NCBI GenBank assembly: GCA_963457665.1
Contig: OY735201.1
Coordinates: forward strand, 26,195,387-26,259,386
DNA length: 64,000 nt
Source of the DNA: Thysanoteuthis rhombus
Taxonomy: Eukaryota > Mollusca > Cephalopoda > Oegopsida > Thysanoteuthidae
Reading direction: 5' to 3'
Shown: in pieces, positions 45,775 through 59,098 of the stretch
Layout: each line of letters begins with the position of its first letter
Numbering within the stretch: the first letter of the stretch is position 1
Program-made: the position numbers and the translations under genes
Notes under the pieces: model-generated
The model's input: only the letters and a program-made list of their open reading frames with translations
Told to the model about the DNA's origin: nothing
Database searches by the model: none

Positions 45775-46060
45775 CTAACAGTTTGAATGAAGAAAGCCTA
45801 ATAGTACGTTAACTGGAGGAAGCTTGGTACATAACAAACCTCATTGGAATTTGAGAAAGTGACAGGACATAGACTTGGTTTTTATTATCCTGTTGAACAC
45901 CGCAGTGAAATTCATGCCTATAATAACTGGCGCACTTGGAATTCTGCTAGAAGTCGCAGAATAGATTTTGGATGGAATAAAGGGTTGGCATACCGTGAAG
46001 TCTAGACACATGGGCAATATTACTAATGTTATTCGAAGCTGTCTACCAGAACCCACGTGA
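45775..46060 (+). pseudogene. Weak fragment of an RLE-type LINE C-terminus
   Basis: One plus frame reads NTAVKFMPIITGALGILLE (45897-45953), which resembles MKTRVVPVIVGALGTVP in the complete LINE, preceded by QDID where the LINE has QDLAREL. Stops flank the segment. It lies directly after an (ATT)n tract. The match is short, so another LINE with the same C-terminal motif is possible. Confidence 0.4.
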
Positions 46061-46420
46061 AAACTGTCAACATACGTTTCTCGAGTTTATAAGCGCCTCT
46101 GTCTTTCTTGCTGGCTGTCTATGTATGTGTCACACTTACTAGCTTCATTAATGGAGCTAGACGGCCGTTTTATTTACTCCTTCTTTGTTTCTTCGACGTG
46201 TATCCAAAAAGCTTTTGAGTACGCATTTCGGTGTGCAATGTGATTCCATACTAAATGTTTGTGGCTGGTAGCATTCATACTTTTTTTTTTAATTTGAGCG
46301 TTTTTATTGATCACTATCCAACAAAAGTCTAAAGAAATGATTTATTCATTGATCATGCCTTTTTTGTTTATTTTTTAAATCAACCCCCGCCCCTGAACAC
46401 AGTAAGCTTGATCAGTGACC
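46060..46420 (+). repeat. Dispersed repeat B, copy 3
   Basis: TTGCTGGCTGTCTATGTATG, then TTCATTAATGGAGCTAGACG, and 150 bp later ATTGATCACTATCC followed by AACAAAAGTCTAAAGAAATG and a CCCTGAACACAG block also present in copy 1 (near 3521). Confidence 0.55.
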
Positions 46421-49009
46421 AATCAGACCTATTTTTTCTGTTAAGAATTGAGTCAATATGAAATATCGACTGAACAAGGAATGAACCCGTTGAGAAGGTA
46501 TCGCTGGAGGCACAGGTGAGTCCAAGAGTCAGATTGACAGATAGTGTTGGCATCCAATGTATAAAATAACAGATGAGCTCCCATCTCTTTTATGTTATGA
46601 TATTCAACGAAAGCGACAGCATTTTACACCTGGGTTTCCTCAACTTCCAAAATCATGACCCCCTTTCGCCGAAAGAAATTTTTTGCAGCACCTCCTCTCT
46701 TTTAGGAAAAATAAATTAGTCACAACCTCTTCAATATTCTTTAATGAAATAAAACAAAAAAAATCACTTTCACAATTTTGTGAATATAAATATCTTAAAA
46801 ACAGAAAAGACAATTTGGTTGATTATCTCTGCACAACAAATTAGAAATTGCCTTAATATCTGTCTATGTTAGTTTTAAGGGAACTTCATTGTCCTTATTA
46901 CGTGGGCATTAATTTTATTCTTATTTTTCGATTCAAGTCCCAAAAATGCTGATGCATGCAAGATTGTGATAAATCATTCTAAAGTTGATCTAGAATTATT
47001 TTAACAAAAGAATCGTTTAACTAAAACTATCTTAAAAAAAAATAATCATTTATCGAAAATGATCTGAGGAAATAAGCCTTACAGATACCCAAACAGAAAA
47101 TTTGTAGCCCACTTCTCTGGCTGATCGAGTGGTGCTACGGTGATTCAATGAAATTCAAAGTTAGTTATCACTTGAGAATTGGATTAATTAGAATAAGATC
47201 GTGCAAGGAAATCGTATACATACGATTGTAAAGTTTGAAAAACAATATAAACAAGAACTTTTAATTTCAAATGTATCGTCTAATCCTGGACAGAGGACAG
47301 GATCGATTCATTGTTATGAAAAAAAAAACAATTTTTGATAGTAGATGTTGCTATTCCAGAATACGAAATTAAATTGGAATATATTGATAATCTGAACAAG
47401 TACGTACAGTAGCTAAAGATATGGGGCCGCACGATGTTGCTATTTAAAGCGTCCCTCCAATATTCAGCGAGATTTCATGAAAAATGGAGTTTTCAATAAT
47501 GAGTTGGTGCAATAAATAATTTCGTTTTTTCACTATCGATTTCTTAGCTGTATATTTCAAGTTAAGATATTTTTTTTATAATCTGAAAAGAAAATTTCAG
47601 AATCAAAATATTTTGCCAACTAGAAAGACGACCATTTATTCCTGGAGCATAAACTTCTTGGGTATATCGAACTAGCGTGTTCTCCGGGGTTTTTTCAGCT
47701 GCTGCCTGTTTGTTGATGGCCTTCACTTACAGGAAGAGTTTTTGAGCAAAGAGGGTGAGATCATAGTTTATCTAATCCACATCTTTGAAGTACTTGTGTC
47801 CATTTCGAGATCATTACAACCAATGTTAGGCTGTTTGTTCTATCGCCGAATACTTGATATTGCTAGCAATTTCCGATTCCTTATATCGTATTTTGAACTC
47901 AGACTCAAAAACTGCTTGAATTCGCACTTCTCTATCTCTGATCTGAACGCTTCATATAAACCTGGATGGATAGGAAAGAAAAACGTTCAGCTTAAATAAA
48001 CCGTGCCTAGTTCATTATTCAAAATAGTATATTCCATTGACATAGATAAATAATAATATATTCTGAAATAAACATTAAATCTGAAGACAACATTTGGTAT
48101 CATTTTTTATACCACCTCAATATATATGTGTGTGTGAGTGTGTGTATGTATATGCATGCACTATTGCTCAATTAGCACAAATAACCCCAAAAGTTGGAAT
48201 AATATTTCATTATTCATGTATGTACATTTCTCAGTTTTTGCATTATGTCAGTTGAAATACATCAGATGAGCTACTATTTATAAAGCTATTTAAGACTGCC
48301 TATATTTTTGGCCTAGAAGCGTTTTCCAAAAGTTCATTTATCATTTTGATTTTCTAGGTTGGACTCCTCCAAACTCAAGTTTGCATTTATCGCAGTTTGA
48401 TGTTTTCTTTATCAGAATCCTTATCATCTTTAAGTCTTGTTTCAGCTTTCAGACAAACGATGGTTTGATTGAAGTATTCACAAATTACTCCGATAAGCAT
48501 TTCTTCATTACGATCTGGTATCTTCTTTGGTATACAAATTCCGTTCTTTGCTCAGTAGCTATCAGGGTCACCCAGAATATTCTGAGAAGTGTGTAACTTT
48601 GATTAAATTCCTCAGCTATTGCATATTGTGAGAGACCCCGATTCTGAAGTTAAACAATCCTACAATATTCGAAATTGAGCTGCGTTAGCTACTCCCCCAT
48701 ATTATATGAACTTTTCTCTATTTTTTCTAAGAGAGAAAATAATTAATTGAAATTTGGACACTGCATAGCACGTCCATTATCCTTTTAGTCGTAACGAATA
48801 TTTTCAATAATTAAAATTCCTTTTAAAATTCTCGACTCATGATCACTGTTCAGCATTTTGCAATTGAACAATGTTTATAAGAAGACCAAAATCATAATGA
48901 TAAACGATAATAAATTGATTCCAGAAAATATTGAGATTATTCAAAATTTTTACTTGAGTTTATACTGTTATGGTGCATTGTATATATATAAACAATATAG
49001 CAAAAAAGA
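46421..49009. other. Unannotated AT-rich spacer
   Basis: No host gene is supported in 2.6 kb. A short TG tract lies at 48125-48150. An 85-codon plus ORF (47742-47999) has no recognised domain. GAGTTGGTGCAATAAATAAT at 47501 resembles a mariner end but has no partner. Confidence 0.35.
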
Positions 49010-49200
49010 AAAAAAAAACCCTGCCCAGAGGGCAAGATCCCAGGAACCTCCCCTGATGGGAGGATCTGCAGGAACTACCTGAAAACGGCTTGATAGGGTG
49101 GTATTCAGCCGGTTCTTAACAAGACAAATTATGACTCTGCAAGATGAGGCGCCGTGAAGAAGAAAAAGGAGAAGAGGAAAATACGATACACAATGGCAAA
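49010..49200 (+). repeat. GC-richer interspersed repeat fragment, possibly a LINE 3' end
   Basis: Abrupt change to GC-richer sequence (CCTGCCCAGAGGGC, CTCCCCTGATGGGAGG, GGCTTGATAGGGTGG) ending with TGAGGCGCCGTGAAGAAG and an impure GAA-rich tail. Composition and tail suggest the 3' end of a non-LTR element. Two small self-complementary stems are visible (GCCC-GGGC and CTCCC-GGGAG). Confidence 0.4.
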
Positions 49201-51529
49201 TCGATGTACACACCTTTCAAGGCAATTAAGTTAAATTAAAAAACGCTTTTATTTATGGCTGTCGTATTATTAAAAGGGCGTAATCAGTTGGGCTTTCATT
49301 TTTCAAATCTAATTAAATTTCATTTCACTTAATCATGCTTATTTCCAGACATTATTTTGATTACTACTAATTAAGACAAGAATATTTGATTTATGTGTTT
49401 TGACTGCGTTCTTTCTGTTCTTAATTTAATAATTAAATACGTCCTTTTTGGTCTCATTTTCGTTGCTCTTGTTGGCATCTCATTCTTTGTAGCCTTATTA
49501 ATAAAATACCAAGAACAGGCCTCGCTGCTACAGGTTCAAAACTCCACTACTATTCAAAATGAACATGATTACTGCAGCTTTTCTCATTGTATATATGATA
49601 CATTTTAAAGGGCTTACAGGAATATTCTTTGAATAAACGTATTTATTAAAATGAAATTAACCCTTTGTATTGTGTGATAAATTTCGCAAACAAGTAATTT
49701 TTATCTGTTTACCTCAGACAGTAAGACACAAGCCTACCACTCACTGTGTCTTAATTTCAGATCACAGCAGGGAATGATTGATTCTATGACTGTATCTATT
49801 ATTATTCTTGCGTATCAGTAACATAAACTTTCAAAGGGGAAAATGAATGTGAATTAGAAATTGAACCTTCTTTAGAAGAGGTGCGAAAATCTAAAACAGA
49901 AAGTTTTTTTTCTTGCCATAATCAGGTTTAAGTATTTTTTATTATCTTTATCTATAATCATTTTTCAACCTTCTAGCTCTATTGGCACGTCCTCTACGCG
50001 TGGCACATAAAAAGATAATTAACCAGTAAGTCTTACTTGCTTTCAGGTATGATTGACGATTTCTAAAACCTATGCAAGTTCTTTATCTGATTTCCATCCT
50101 TTCAGGGGTGTATTGGATTACCCGTTCAATAGGATGCCATGGGCCATGGTGTTACATTCGTAGTAAGAGCGCACAGAGCCCTTTTTTTTCTACTGAACTG
50201 GGTTGTTTGGTATATTAGCAGCAGATAGAATTTGCTTTACACATATGCAACAGAAACTGAGGTCATATAATTGATTAATAGCTGCAGATACAGGAAATCA
50301 TAAGTTTGCATTTCATAAATCGATGAACAAGTTATTTTGACAAGGCAAGGATCACTGAAGAAGTTCAAACTTGAAAAAAAAACTAGACTTGAATATTGTC
50401 GGACACAACAGGAAGGGACCAATTTAGTATGAACTTACATCGCGAACTGAAAATGAAATAAAAAATTTTTATGGGAAAGTTGGGTTTTAAAAAATCCTTG
50501 AGATAATAAGGACTATGTTGACATTTTCAGTCATCTCCATTGGCATCGTCAACATGCGTTGTATATAGATAGCTAGATAGATTGATAGAATGATAAATTG
50601 ATAGATACCCAAGTAAACCCACTTAGAAACTGAAAGAACCTATGTTGACAGTTTTACATGCCGGTTCCTACGTAATGTTCGCTAATCCTCCTTCTATCAT
50701 CATAAATCCAAATATTAATGTCAGATATATTTCTCATTGTTCTCACCTATTCCATTATTTGTTTCAACTGGGTTGCAGAAAACCTCCAACAATTCTTCAA
50801 GATTTTTCAATTTATTGATAGTGCAATTTAGACTGTTATCAGAAGAGTGATCATGGATTGCCGAACGTTTAACAGCACCGAGAATAGAAATTGACGAACC
50901 GATCTTAATCTCCGGTTTCAGGCATTCTGCGTTCAATACGCTCTACCGCCCTTGGGAAATGAATCAATCCATTTCTTTGTTCCCTTCATGCACTCATAAA
51001 CGAATAATTTTGCAAACTAAACTCCTTCAGCCTGGATGACAACCAGTCTAGGTGACGTATAACTCTGATCCAACCTTTCATTAGCTAATGCTACACGTAT
51101 AGTTCTGCTTACCTTCAACGTATGTCTACTGGGCAGCCCACGACATCTATTTGTTTTATCCTGGAAGGGTCACCAGAGTCATTTCAACTAGAATTGTTCC
51201 TGGAGCTCTTGTGATTATGATAAAAACCGCTAAATCTCTTATCTGATCATTATCTAACAATGTTTTGGGGTTTATAGATGATTTTTTGATAATTGATTTT
51301 CTCTTCGTTGCCCAGTTATCCCCTAGAACTGCTATTCCCATATTGTGATAGAATTTCGATTGCACAAATTAGTAAATGAATATTGCACCTTCGCTGGCCA
51401 TGGATTCCCCGAATCACATTAATATTCATTCGACTCGATCCAATGTATGGAGTGGACTTAGAAGCAACAAGCACATGAATTTGCATCAAACATTCCACCC
51501 TGTAATATATCATATCATGCTGGGGGTAT
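49201..51529. other. Unannotated AT-rich spacer
   Basis: No convincing feature in 2.3 kb. An ORF at 49393-49608 (plus) encodes one hydrophobic stretch, but AT-rich random DNA readily does so. A short (GATA)-like run lies near 50566-50608. Confidence 0.35.
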
Positions 51530-52060
51530 TAATGTAAGTAAACAAAGGTCACTACCTCTACTTGGTACAACAGATCTCCATAAGCTCCACCAAAATAGAA
51601 TAAATCAAGTGAAAATCACTGTAAGTTTGGAAGCTTTCGTAGTACAAGATCTATAACGAATTCATTCTTCCGATAGTCACATATGGAGCTTAAACATGAA
51701 ACCTTTCCAAGCGATTGACCCTTCAAAACTGCACAGGAGATAATAGTGCTCATCAAATGGAGAGATCACAAGAAATTACAATATAAGAGAAAACAAATCG
51801 GGCTTAAATAAATCATTGACAATATTAGGAAACTCAAATTACAATAGACTGCTCAAGGTTATCAGAATGCCATCAATCTCTTGACTGATAAAAGGGATCC
51901 CAGGATATCATATGCAAAACTATGATGTGCAAAATATAAAATAGCGTTACGAACTAGCTTAGTCGAGTCTTGGCTGCACAACACCCCAAATAGAGATGTC
52001 TGACGAATCATGGGGGAGGTTTATGCTCAAAAACTGATACTGCTGCTGTTGATAAACAAT
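51530..52060 (+). mobile_element. Decayed 3' end of an RTE-like LINE (copy 6)
   Basis: Shows the landmarks in order: a YLG-type segment near 51555, CACATATGGAGCTTAAACAT, ATGGAGAGATCACAAGAAAT, AGGAAACTCAAATTACAATA, AGGGATCCCAGGATATCA, GCTGCACAACACCCC and GGGGGAGGTTTATGCTC before a degenerate CTGCTG tail. Frames are broken throughout. Confidence 0.75.
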
Positions 52061-53608
52061 GGTGATATTGGACAGAGTTACTCGATTGGCCACCATACAT
52101 CTTCTATGATACGCAAAAACGGCTATTCATTGCCAGTTGCAGGGTTCAGGTGCACCAAAGGGGTCACACATACGCTAAACCAATGAATACAATGAACAAA
52201 TACTTTGCCATTCCAAGAATGTAAATGCACAAACAGATTGATGAATATAGTAAAGCATGAAGTAAAAATAACGTTTTATCCGTCAATTATGGTGAAGTCG
52301 ATATCTTCTTAGTCAAAAATGTAAACACGCTCCCCAGCCCGATGAGGAATTTTCTGTGAGTACGCAAAAGTATTTTTGTACTCTTTTTTTTTTTCATGAC
52401 AATATTGATGTTATTTTCTTGCTTTTGCAATCATAATTGAGTCGAAGAAGATATCTAATTAGTGCCACACGTTTTAGGAGATTATTAGAAGAACGCCCTG
52501 TAGTTGCTAGTGAAACCTAAATAAACAGTTTATCAATGAAAAGAAGGCATTTAATAAAACTGCTGTGTGGTGATTACTAACACTTCTTTTTCTATTTATG
52601 TTGATATTCAGCTTCATCATATTATTTTTGTTGTTTTGTTATTTTTTCTTTCAACTATTTATCTGGTCCGAGAAATATTGCAGCAAAATGAAAAAAAATA
52701 TTAAAATGATAGTGAATAGAAGCACAAAAATAAAAGAATTTTAATGATGATTTACAATATTTCATCTCCTAAAAAATAAATACATTTGTTTTCAGCGCAG
52801 TGAATCGAAAAACAAATTTAGCATCTTAAATACCGTTCGAGTAACCTTGGGTGTAAACAGTTATCAACCATGATAAGTTTCCAACAGAGCTGATATTATC
52901 TACATAAATGATTTTTTGATAAATACTTTTCTACGATCTTTTTTTTTTTCTATCAATAACACGAACATTATTTTGATGCATTTATGATTTCCTAAATTTA
53001 CAACATTCTGTATTTATTGTACAGCTTATTTTTTATGATGCAATTTTTCGTGGTACAATGCAAAACTACCCACAATAGTTCCATTAAATTATTCTTGACT
53101 GAGCCGCGAGTTATCAAAACTATGTATAGAAAACCAGCGAATGGCAAGGGATAACTGTATACTCATATGTATTCATTAAATGATCATCGATTTTTACATG
53201 ATCTTCAGATGGAAAGACTGCATTACGTATCAGGATATTTGGAATATTATGCAATCTCAATTGTGTATAAAGACGGATTGTCTACTACGAATTCCAATCC
53301 CCGCATCAACTCTCAATTGAACACTTTTTACTGATAGTGTAATCAGATGCAGTTTCCTTATAGTCCATCAGAGTATAGCTTATAGTTACAAATGGAATTA
53401 TAACTATAAAGAACATTTTATGGTATCAGGAAATCTGATAACGTTGAACAAATATTTTTATTTCCGTTCCCATACGGGATAGCTTTCTTTACAGAATAAG
53501 CATTAGTGACTTTTATGAATGTATCATAAAATAACAACATTTAATGTTTTCGCTTTAAAAGCTGATCGCAAATAAACCCGACGATGTCATAACATTAAAA
53601 AAAGTCAA
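52061..53608. other. Unannotated AT-rich spacer
   Basis: Nothing recognised. Confidence 0.4.
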
Positions 53609-53645
53609 AAACAACAACAATAACAACAACAACAACAACAACAAC

Positions 53646-53711
<66 letters not shown>

Positions 53712-53741
53712 GATAATAATAATGATGCTAATAATAATAAT
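53609..53741. repeat. (AAC)n-(AAT)n microsatellite
   Basis: AAC units to about 53645, then about 60 bp of pure AAT and a decayed GATAAT end. No LINE end is attached on either side, so an unoccupied potential target for a TAA-specific element. Confidence 0.95.
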
Positions 53742-53963
53742 ATGTCATGTGTTTTCATTTACTCATTTATTCATTCATTTTGTCCACTGTCACGCTCACA
53801 AATGCAAGGGAAGTAAAAGAACGAAATACGATGTTCTGATGACGTGGTAAATGCGCTGAATTAAAAGTGGACGAAAAGTGAGGAAAATGAAAACCAAAAA
53901 AGGAAAAGATGTGTGGATGATCAATAGAACTCAATTGTCCACGCTCACTGCAGTGCAAATATC

Positions 53964-53966
<3 letters not shown>

Positions 53967-54041
<75 letters not shown>
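53967..54041. repeat. (TA)n microsatellite
   Basis: Pure TA tract of about 75 bp. Confidence 0.95.
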
Positions 54042-54044
<3 letters not shown>

Positions 54045-55379
54045 TATACAACGTCTTTTTGTGAAAGGGTAATAATATAGTAGACACACATTTCCAATTA
54101 CTATGACTCCAAACGTCGTACAGTTTTTAAATGGAATTTTCCGTCACAAAAACAATGTACATAAACAAAGAATAGAAGACCAAAACAATGAATATCAAAA
54201 ATGTGCAGCAAACTACGCTGTTTTTGAGGCTTTGAAAGAATACGGAGAAGAAAATCATTAATTTGGCTTAGATTGGAGTCACATTGCCTGAATTACCGGC
54301 TATTAAATGCTTCTGGCCAAAATAGACGAAAAAATCATGAACATTATGTAGAGGACGACTGAGGAGAGGGAAACGGACCCTGCAATCCACATTGATTGTA
54401 TCATGAAAAAACCGTATCAACTAAGAAGAATTACCTGATTCGAGATGCCCTCAAGAATGTTCGCTGGAATGCAGACAACCAAACTTTGTGGATTCAATAA
54501 AGGGTTCAGTTCGCAATTCCATCAAAATTACCGACTAAGACAGACACATGAAGATGGCTGGAAGGTAAAACAGCCGAAATTTGTGACTATAAAAAGCAAT
54601 ATATCAATGGTAGTTTGAGTGAATCCTTGTTTAATAGTAAAGATGATTATTTTTCACGTCAGGAATTCGAAAATTTTCTTTGAGATTAAAACTACATTTA
54701 AGATTTTACTCATCTTATCCACAACAATCCCAAATGGTGAGCGATGCAATTGCTGCAGTGGTTTCGATTTATAAATAACATTTTACAGTATTTTGTTGTT
54801 CGTTACTGGATGATAAGTGTCATTCTCTGTTGGACTGTCAATAAGAAAAAAAATATGGAAACTGTCCATTATTCCTCACGATCTTTGCTCTGGTGACCAA
54901 GACAGTGTTAATTCAAAATCTATTTATTTCTAATTGGGCAACAGGCAAATTAGCACATTCCTGATCACATCAGGTGTGAAAAACAATTACAAGTGAATAT
55001 CACTGTCCAGGTCACAAAAAAAAATATTGAAGGGAATAATTTGAATTTTCCAATACTTTTTAGACATAAGTAATCAGAAATAAGACTCGCTGAACTGGAC
55101 CAAAAATCACATTGCACTGCGTGATCGACATATTCATTCCAAAAAATATTTCCTGAATAAAAAATAAATATCGAGTCATAATGTATTTGATAACTGTTGA
55201 ATTGACTGAATCTCGTTAAGTAATTCGGTTTGGTGACTGTGAGCAGCCTGAAGGCGTTAAGGTGACCAGACAAGACGGATATTTGCCATTTTTGTTAGAC
55301 TCATACTATGATGACTTCATCTTGCTAACCCAACAATAGTAAAAAGTTCGGACTCCCAGTTAAGACAAAAACGTGGAAG
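54042..55379. other. Unannotated spacer with a short unidentified ORF
   Basis: A 52-codon ORF from ATG at 54103 is Asn/Lys/Glu-rich and followed by broken frames to about 54620. The composition is slightly richer than the flanks, consistent with a decayed transposon, but I cannot name it. Confidence 0.3.
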
Positions 55380-55570
55380 GTTTAAAATGGTTGATGAAGA
55401 GAGGAGAGAGAAGACGGAGAGAGAGAATCTAGTCAAACGTCATACGTCGTAGATCAGCGGAAAGAAGAAAGAAAAGAAAGAGAGAGAAAGAGAGAAAAAC
55501 GAGTAAGAAAAAGAGAAAAGAACAGACAAAATGAGCGATATAAAGAAAGAAAGAGAAAATTAAAAAAAAC
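55380..55570. repeat. Purine-rich (GA/GAA) tract
   Basis: About 190 bp in which the plus strand is dominated by GAGA, GAAA and AAGA words, interrupted at 55428-55460. Confidence 0.8.
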
Positions 55571-57531
55571 TAGTGACGCTAAATTGAATTATCTGGCGTC
55601 GCTTAGATTGTTTTAATTGAAATGTATAACTTTTTGTTTCTTTTCTCATTCATACTATGATTCTTTTCAATTCTTTTCACCCTGCTCAGTCCATACCGCC
55701 AAGAGTAGCAACTTCAAATGTTTGTACATGCACTTCTGTCAGGAAAACAGCTCTTGTTTTGATTTTAAGATCGGCATCGTGGCTCAAATAGTTGCGTTCA
55801 GAGTAGAGTATGATCCTGGAGCAGCCTAATATTGATCAAAATCACATTAGAAATTCCAAATGTTAATACTGAGCGATAACTGCTTATCAATATCACCTCT
55901 CTTGCAGCTCTGGATGGGTTTTGAAAGAAATGTATCTGACGTAATAAAGAGCTCTGCCGTAAATAGGGAGCGGTATAAAGCAGATTATGAATTTAAGAGT
56001 TACAGTAACGCTGGATATGCACAAGACAAGTTACTTAGTATGAAAATTTTATGAAAAACATAAGAATATATAAGTAATTACAAACAACAATATGCAACTC
56101 ATGAGATTTCTAAACAAGATTCTGAAGGATTTTTTTTTTCGTAATATGTACAACAAAAACAAATTTCTTGCAAGACAGCCAGTTGAGAATGATGTGCCGT
56201 TTCATTTATCAGAATTTAACATTATATCAGCGAAGCAGCAGAGTCAGATTCCTCTCAAACTTGAGACTTTGTAATGGAGTTTGGAAATAAAACTTTTAAC
56301 AGCCGTCACATGTCTAACAACTGTTCCATGATATCCGTCAATTGAACACAGAAATTCTTCTCCAAGGGTCATGCTCATAAAAAAAAGTCACTGCTTAAAG
56401 GATTATTGATCTCTGAAAGTCAAGTTAGTTTGTCGTATTTTATTGATGTTAGAATAATCACAGCGTTTGCTCTTTTTGCTCAGTCAACGAAAAGTTATCT
56501 AACCTTGGGAAAAAATCATGATGACTTGTGAAGCTGTTTTGGAAACTAACTTTTGACAACTTGGCATTTCGTTTTGTACAGCCTCGATTTAATAAGATTG
56601 TTAGTGCCAGTCGTACTTGCTGAGGCTACTGGTATCACAAGTTTCTCTGTCTCAGTTTACAATAAATAAAACTCGATTAGAGATAACAAACAACCGGAAT
56701 AGGGTCCAAATGCCAATAACGATAACCTTGAAAAGGATTTGCAAATAAAGAGATCATCAGGCCATCTTACATTTTGTCGGTCAAAATTTCATCTATGATC
56801 TCAGAGGATCACTATTATCAGTTGCAATGTCCAACAGTTGTCTCAGATCTATGAAATATGGCCTGCCCACTGCCATTTCAGTTTTGTATTGGTATCTATT
56901 TTTCTTTGATATACTGTGTCATTTTTCAAATCTTTCCGCATGATACTTAGCTGACTGTCATATAAGTGTGGTATCGGATAATATATTTTTCATTTTTATA
57001 CTCTGATGTTAGCTTACACAGTAAACAATGGTGATTATAGTACGCAAAAGAAGAGCGCAGAGTTCAGTTCAAAGGTTCAATAGTGATTCTGAAAGTCATT
57101 ATTGAAAATGTGTTACTTTTTTTTCACAAAAGTTTGATAGGAGAGGGACTAATTCATAAACCTCAATATTCGAATGGGATGAATAGAGGAGATCTTCAAT
57201 TACGTATCGTTCATAAATTAACACTGAAATCGCTGAAACAACAGACTTTGATCAAAGAAAAATTGTAAATAGACATTCCTAATTATATACTATCATTGAT
57301 GTACTTGATTTACCCTTTTGCTGATTCACAAACGTGAAATTATCGATCTATTTGGACCAATAAGTCCGTAGCCTGACACAGTTACCATGTGAATTTCAGT
57401 TCGAAGAGTCCCACTGTATCATGTCCAATCTCTTCGAGTATTGGGGATCTAGAAAGAAAGAAATTATGTTAATAGGAATTGTTGTTTAAAAAAATGTTCT
57501 TTTTTTCACCACACTTTTGACTTATTGATGT

Positions 57532-57534
<3 letters not shown>
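55571..57534. other. Unannotated AT-rich spacer
   Basis: Short plus-strand ORFs (55617-55829, 55860-56054, 56092-56274, 57083-57268) lack motifs. Nothing supported. Confidence 0.35.

Positions 57535-57604
<70 letters not shown>
57535..57604. repeat. (TA)n microsatellite
   Basis: Pure TA tract of about 70 bp. Confidence 0.95.
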
Positions 57605-57607
<3 letters not shown>

Positions 57608-58799
57608 CACCAGCTTTTACTATATATACATAAAGTTTCTTTACTTGTAAGAATGGTCAGTCAAGGCAATAGAATTTTTAAAGATTTTTAGAAAATTCGA
57701 TAAAGACATGATGAGTACATCTTAATCCCTTGAAAACCTTTCAGCTTTACTGCAGTGGAATATCAACCGAAATTTAAGAATAGGCTGACTAAAGTATAAA
57801 AATATAATAACTGATAATTGTATGTAAAATAGATCAATTAGCATTCATGTTAGGAGAATTGAATAGCCAGAAGAGATGGGTCCAGTCTTTGTCAGTTTGA
57901 AGGATCATTGTATTAAAGAAGAGAGAAAGATGTGGTTCTTGTCAATTTTATCTTATAGGTAGTTGGGTGGGATGGGAAATCGAACATGGAATGCAATGTG
58001 ACAAATCATTCAGGTCTATTAATGGAATTGCCCATTGGGGTATTACTATCCGCTAGAAAGTAGTTTCGATTCAATTTATATAAATATACATCATGTGATT
58101 ATCAAAAGTGTTCGAAAATACAACTGATGGAAGTTTGATGTTATATGACGTGGAAAAATTAAATTTTAGGTTGGTGGGAAAAAAAAGTCGAATTCTTCGT
58201 TTGAATATCTCGGCAGAGAATCGACTTGAAGAAATTTCTGCTTGTGTGATCAGTCTTCTTAAAGATGATATCATGAGTTGGTTTGCATGCATTCCGAAAT
58301 TAAAACAAACACAACAGATTTGATATTCACATGAGTGAACATCCAATAGAAATCATACGAACAACGACCTATGTCTGTTGTTCCACTCACTGATCCTTCA
58401 TCGTTGAAAAAAAAAATTTTTTTGTAACCTACGTAAGCAGGCCCTGTTTCCAAAATCAAAAGCGTTGTATAAAATATCAGTATAAAATGCACGTAAAACC
58501 CATATATCAAAAAAACAAAAAATGTGTATGACATGTGTGTGTGTTTGTTTAACTACACTAGAGTATGAGACGTCATATTTCATATTTATTGGATGTATTT
58601 CATTTTTCTTCCTCTGAACAAATCATCGCTATACGACACAATTATCCATATTTCCTAAAGAATTTCAGAGTCACTTTTGATCTAAACTGTGTGCTATGTT
58701 TTTGCCTACTATAGTTACCATTATTTATCGATGAAACAAACATTAAACTCTGAAAGGAGAAAAAAATATGATCTCCGTTGGTCCAATATGACAGTTATA
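57605..58799. other. Unannotated spacer
   Basis: Opposing ORFs at 58071-58346 (minus) and 58108-58323 (plus) overlap; neither has a recognised domain. Confidence 0.35.
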
Positions 58800-59098
58800 T
58801 AAGTCAGCCAAGGGATATTCAAGCTAATTATCACATGGAAAGATTTCACAACGACACAATATAGCATAGATAGCACAGAAAAAAAGATATTATGAAAGAC
58901 CATTAGTGGCACTGGGCAGGCAATACTTCAAGGATTTCATGTAACAGCTAGATCTTACAAATTACAACATTGTAACAACTCATGTAATTATAGGTGGAAA
59001 TGTGACCGACAAAAAGAAAAATGTCAAAATGATCTGGACAAGTTCAGATTTTCTGGTACTGTGACGCTCGAAAGTGGGGAGAAAACTGGCAGACCCTA
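58800..59098 (+). mobile_element. Decayed 3' end of an RTE-like LINE (copy 7)
   Basis: Starts with TATCACATGGAAAGATTTCA (the SHGEIT landmark), followed by CACTGGGCAGGCAATACTTC (degraded 'WAGH-ARM') and GATCTGGACAAGTTCAGATT (the DDLDKF landmark). GGGGAGAAAACTGGCAGACC is near the end. The tail is lost. This is the most degraded of the seven copies. Confidence 0.5.

Noticed and set aside
46620-46750. TTCCTCAACTTCCAAAATCA-type sequence recalling ends of hAT-derived repeats
   Set aside because: Similarity is to a vague AT-rich pattern; no terminal repeats or second end could be shown.
47501-47533. Mariner-like terminal repeat (GAGTTGGTGCAATAAATAAT)
   Set aside because: Resembles mariner ends, but no inverted partner or transposase remnant was found nearby.
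47742-47999. 85-codon ORF considered as a host exon
   Set aside because: No recognised domain and no clear splice signals; could not be distinguished from chance.
49393-49608. Small ORF with one hydrophobic segment, as a possible membrane protein or exon
   Set aside because: AT-rich DNA often encodes Phe/Ile/Leu runs; no splice sites, homologue or neighbour supports it.
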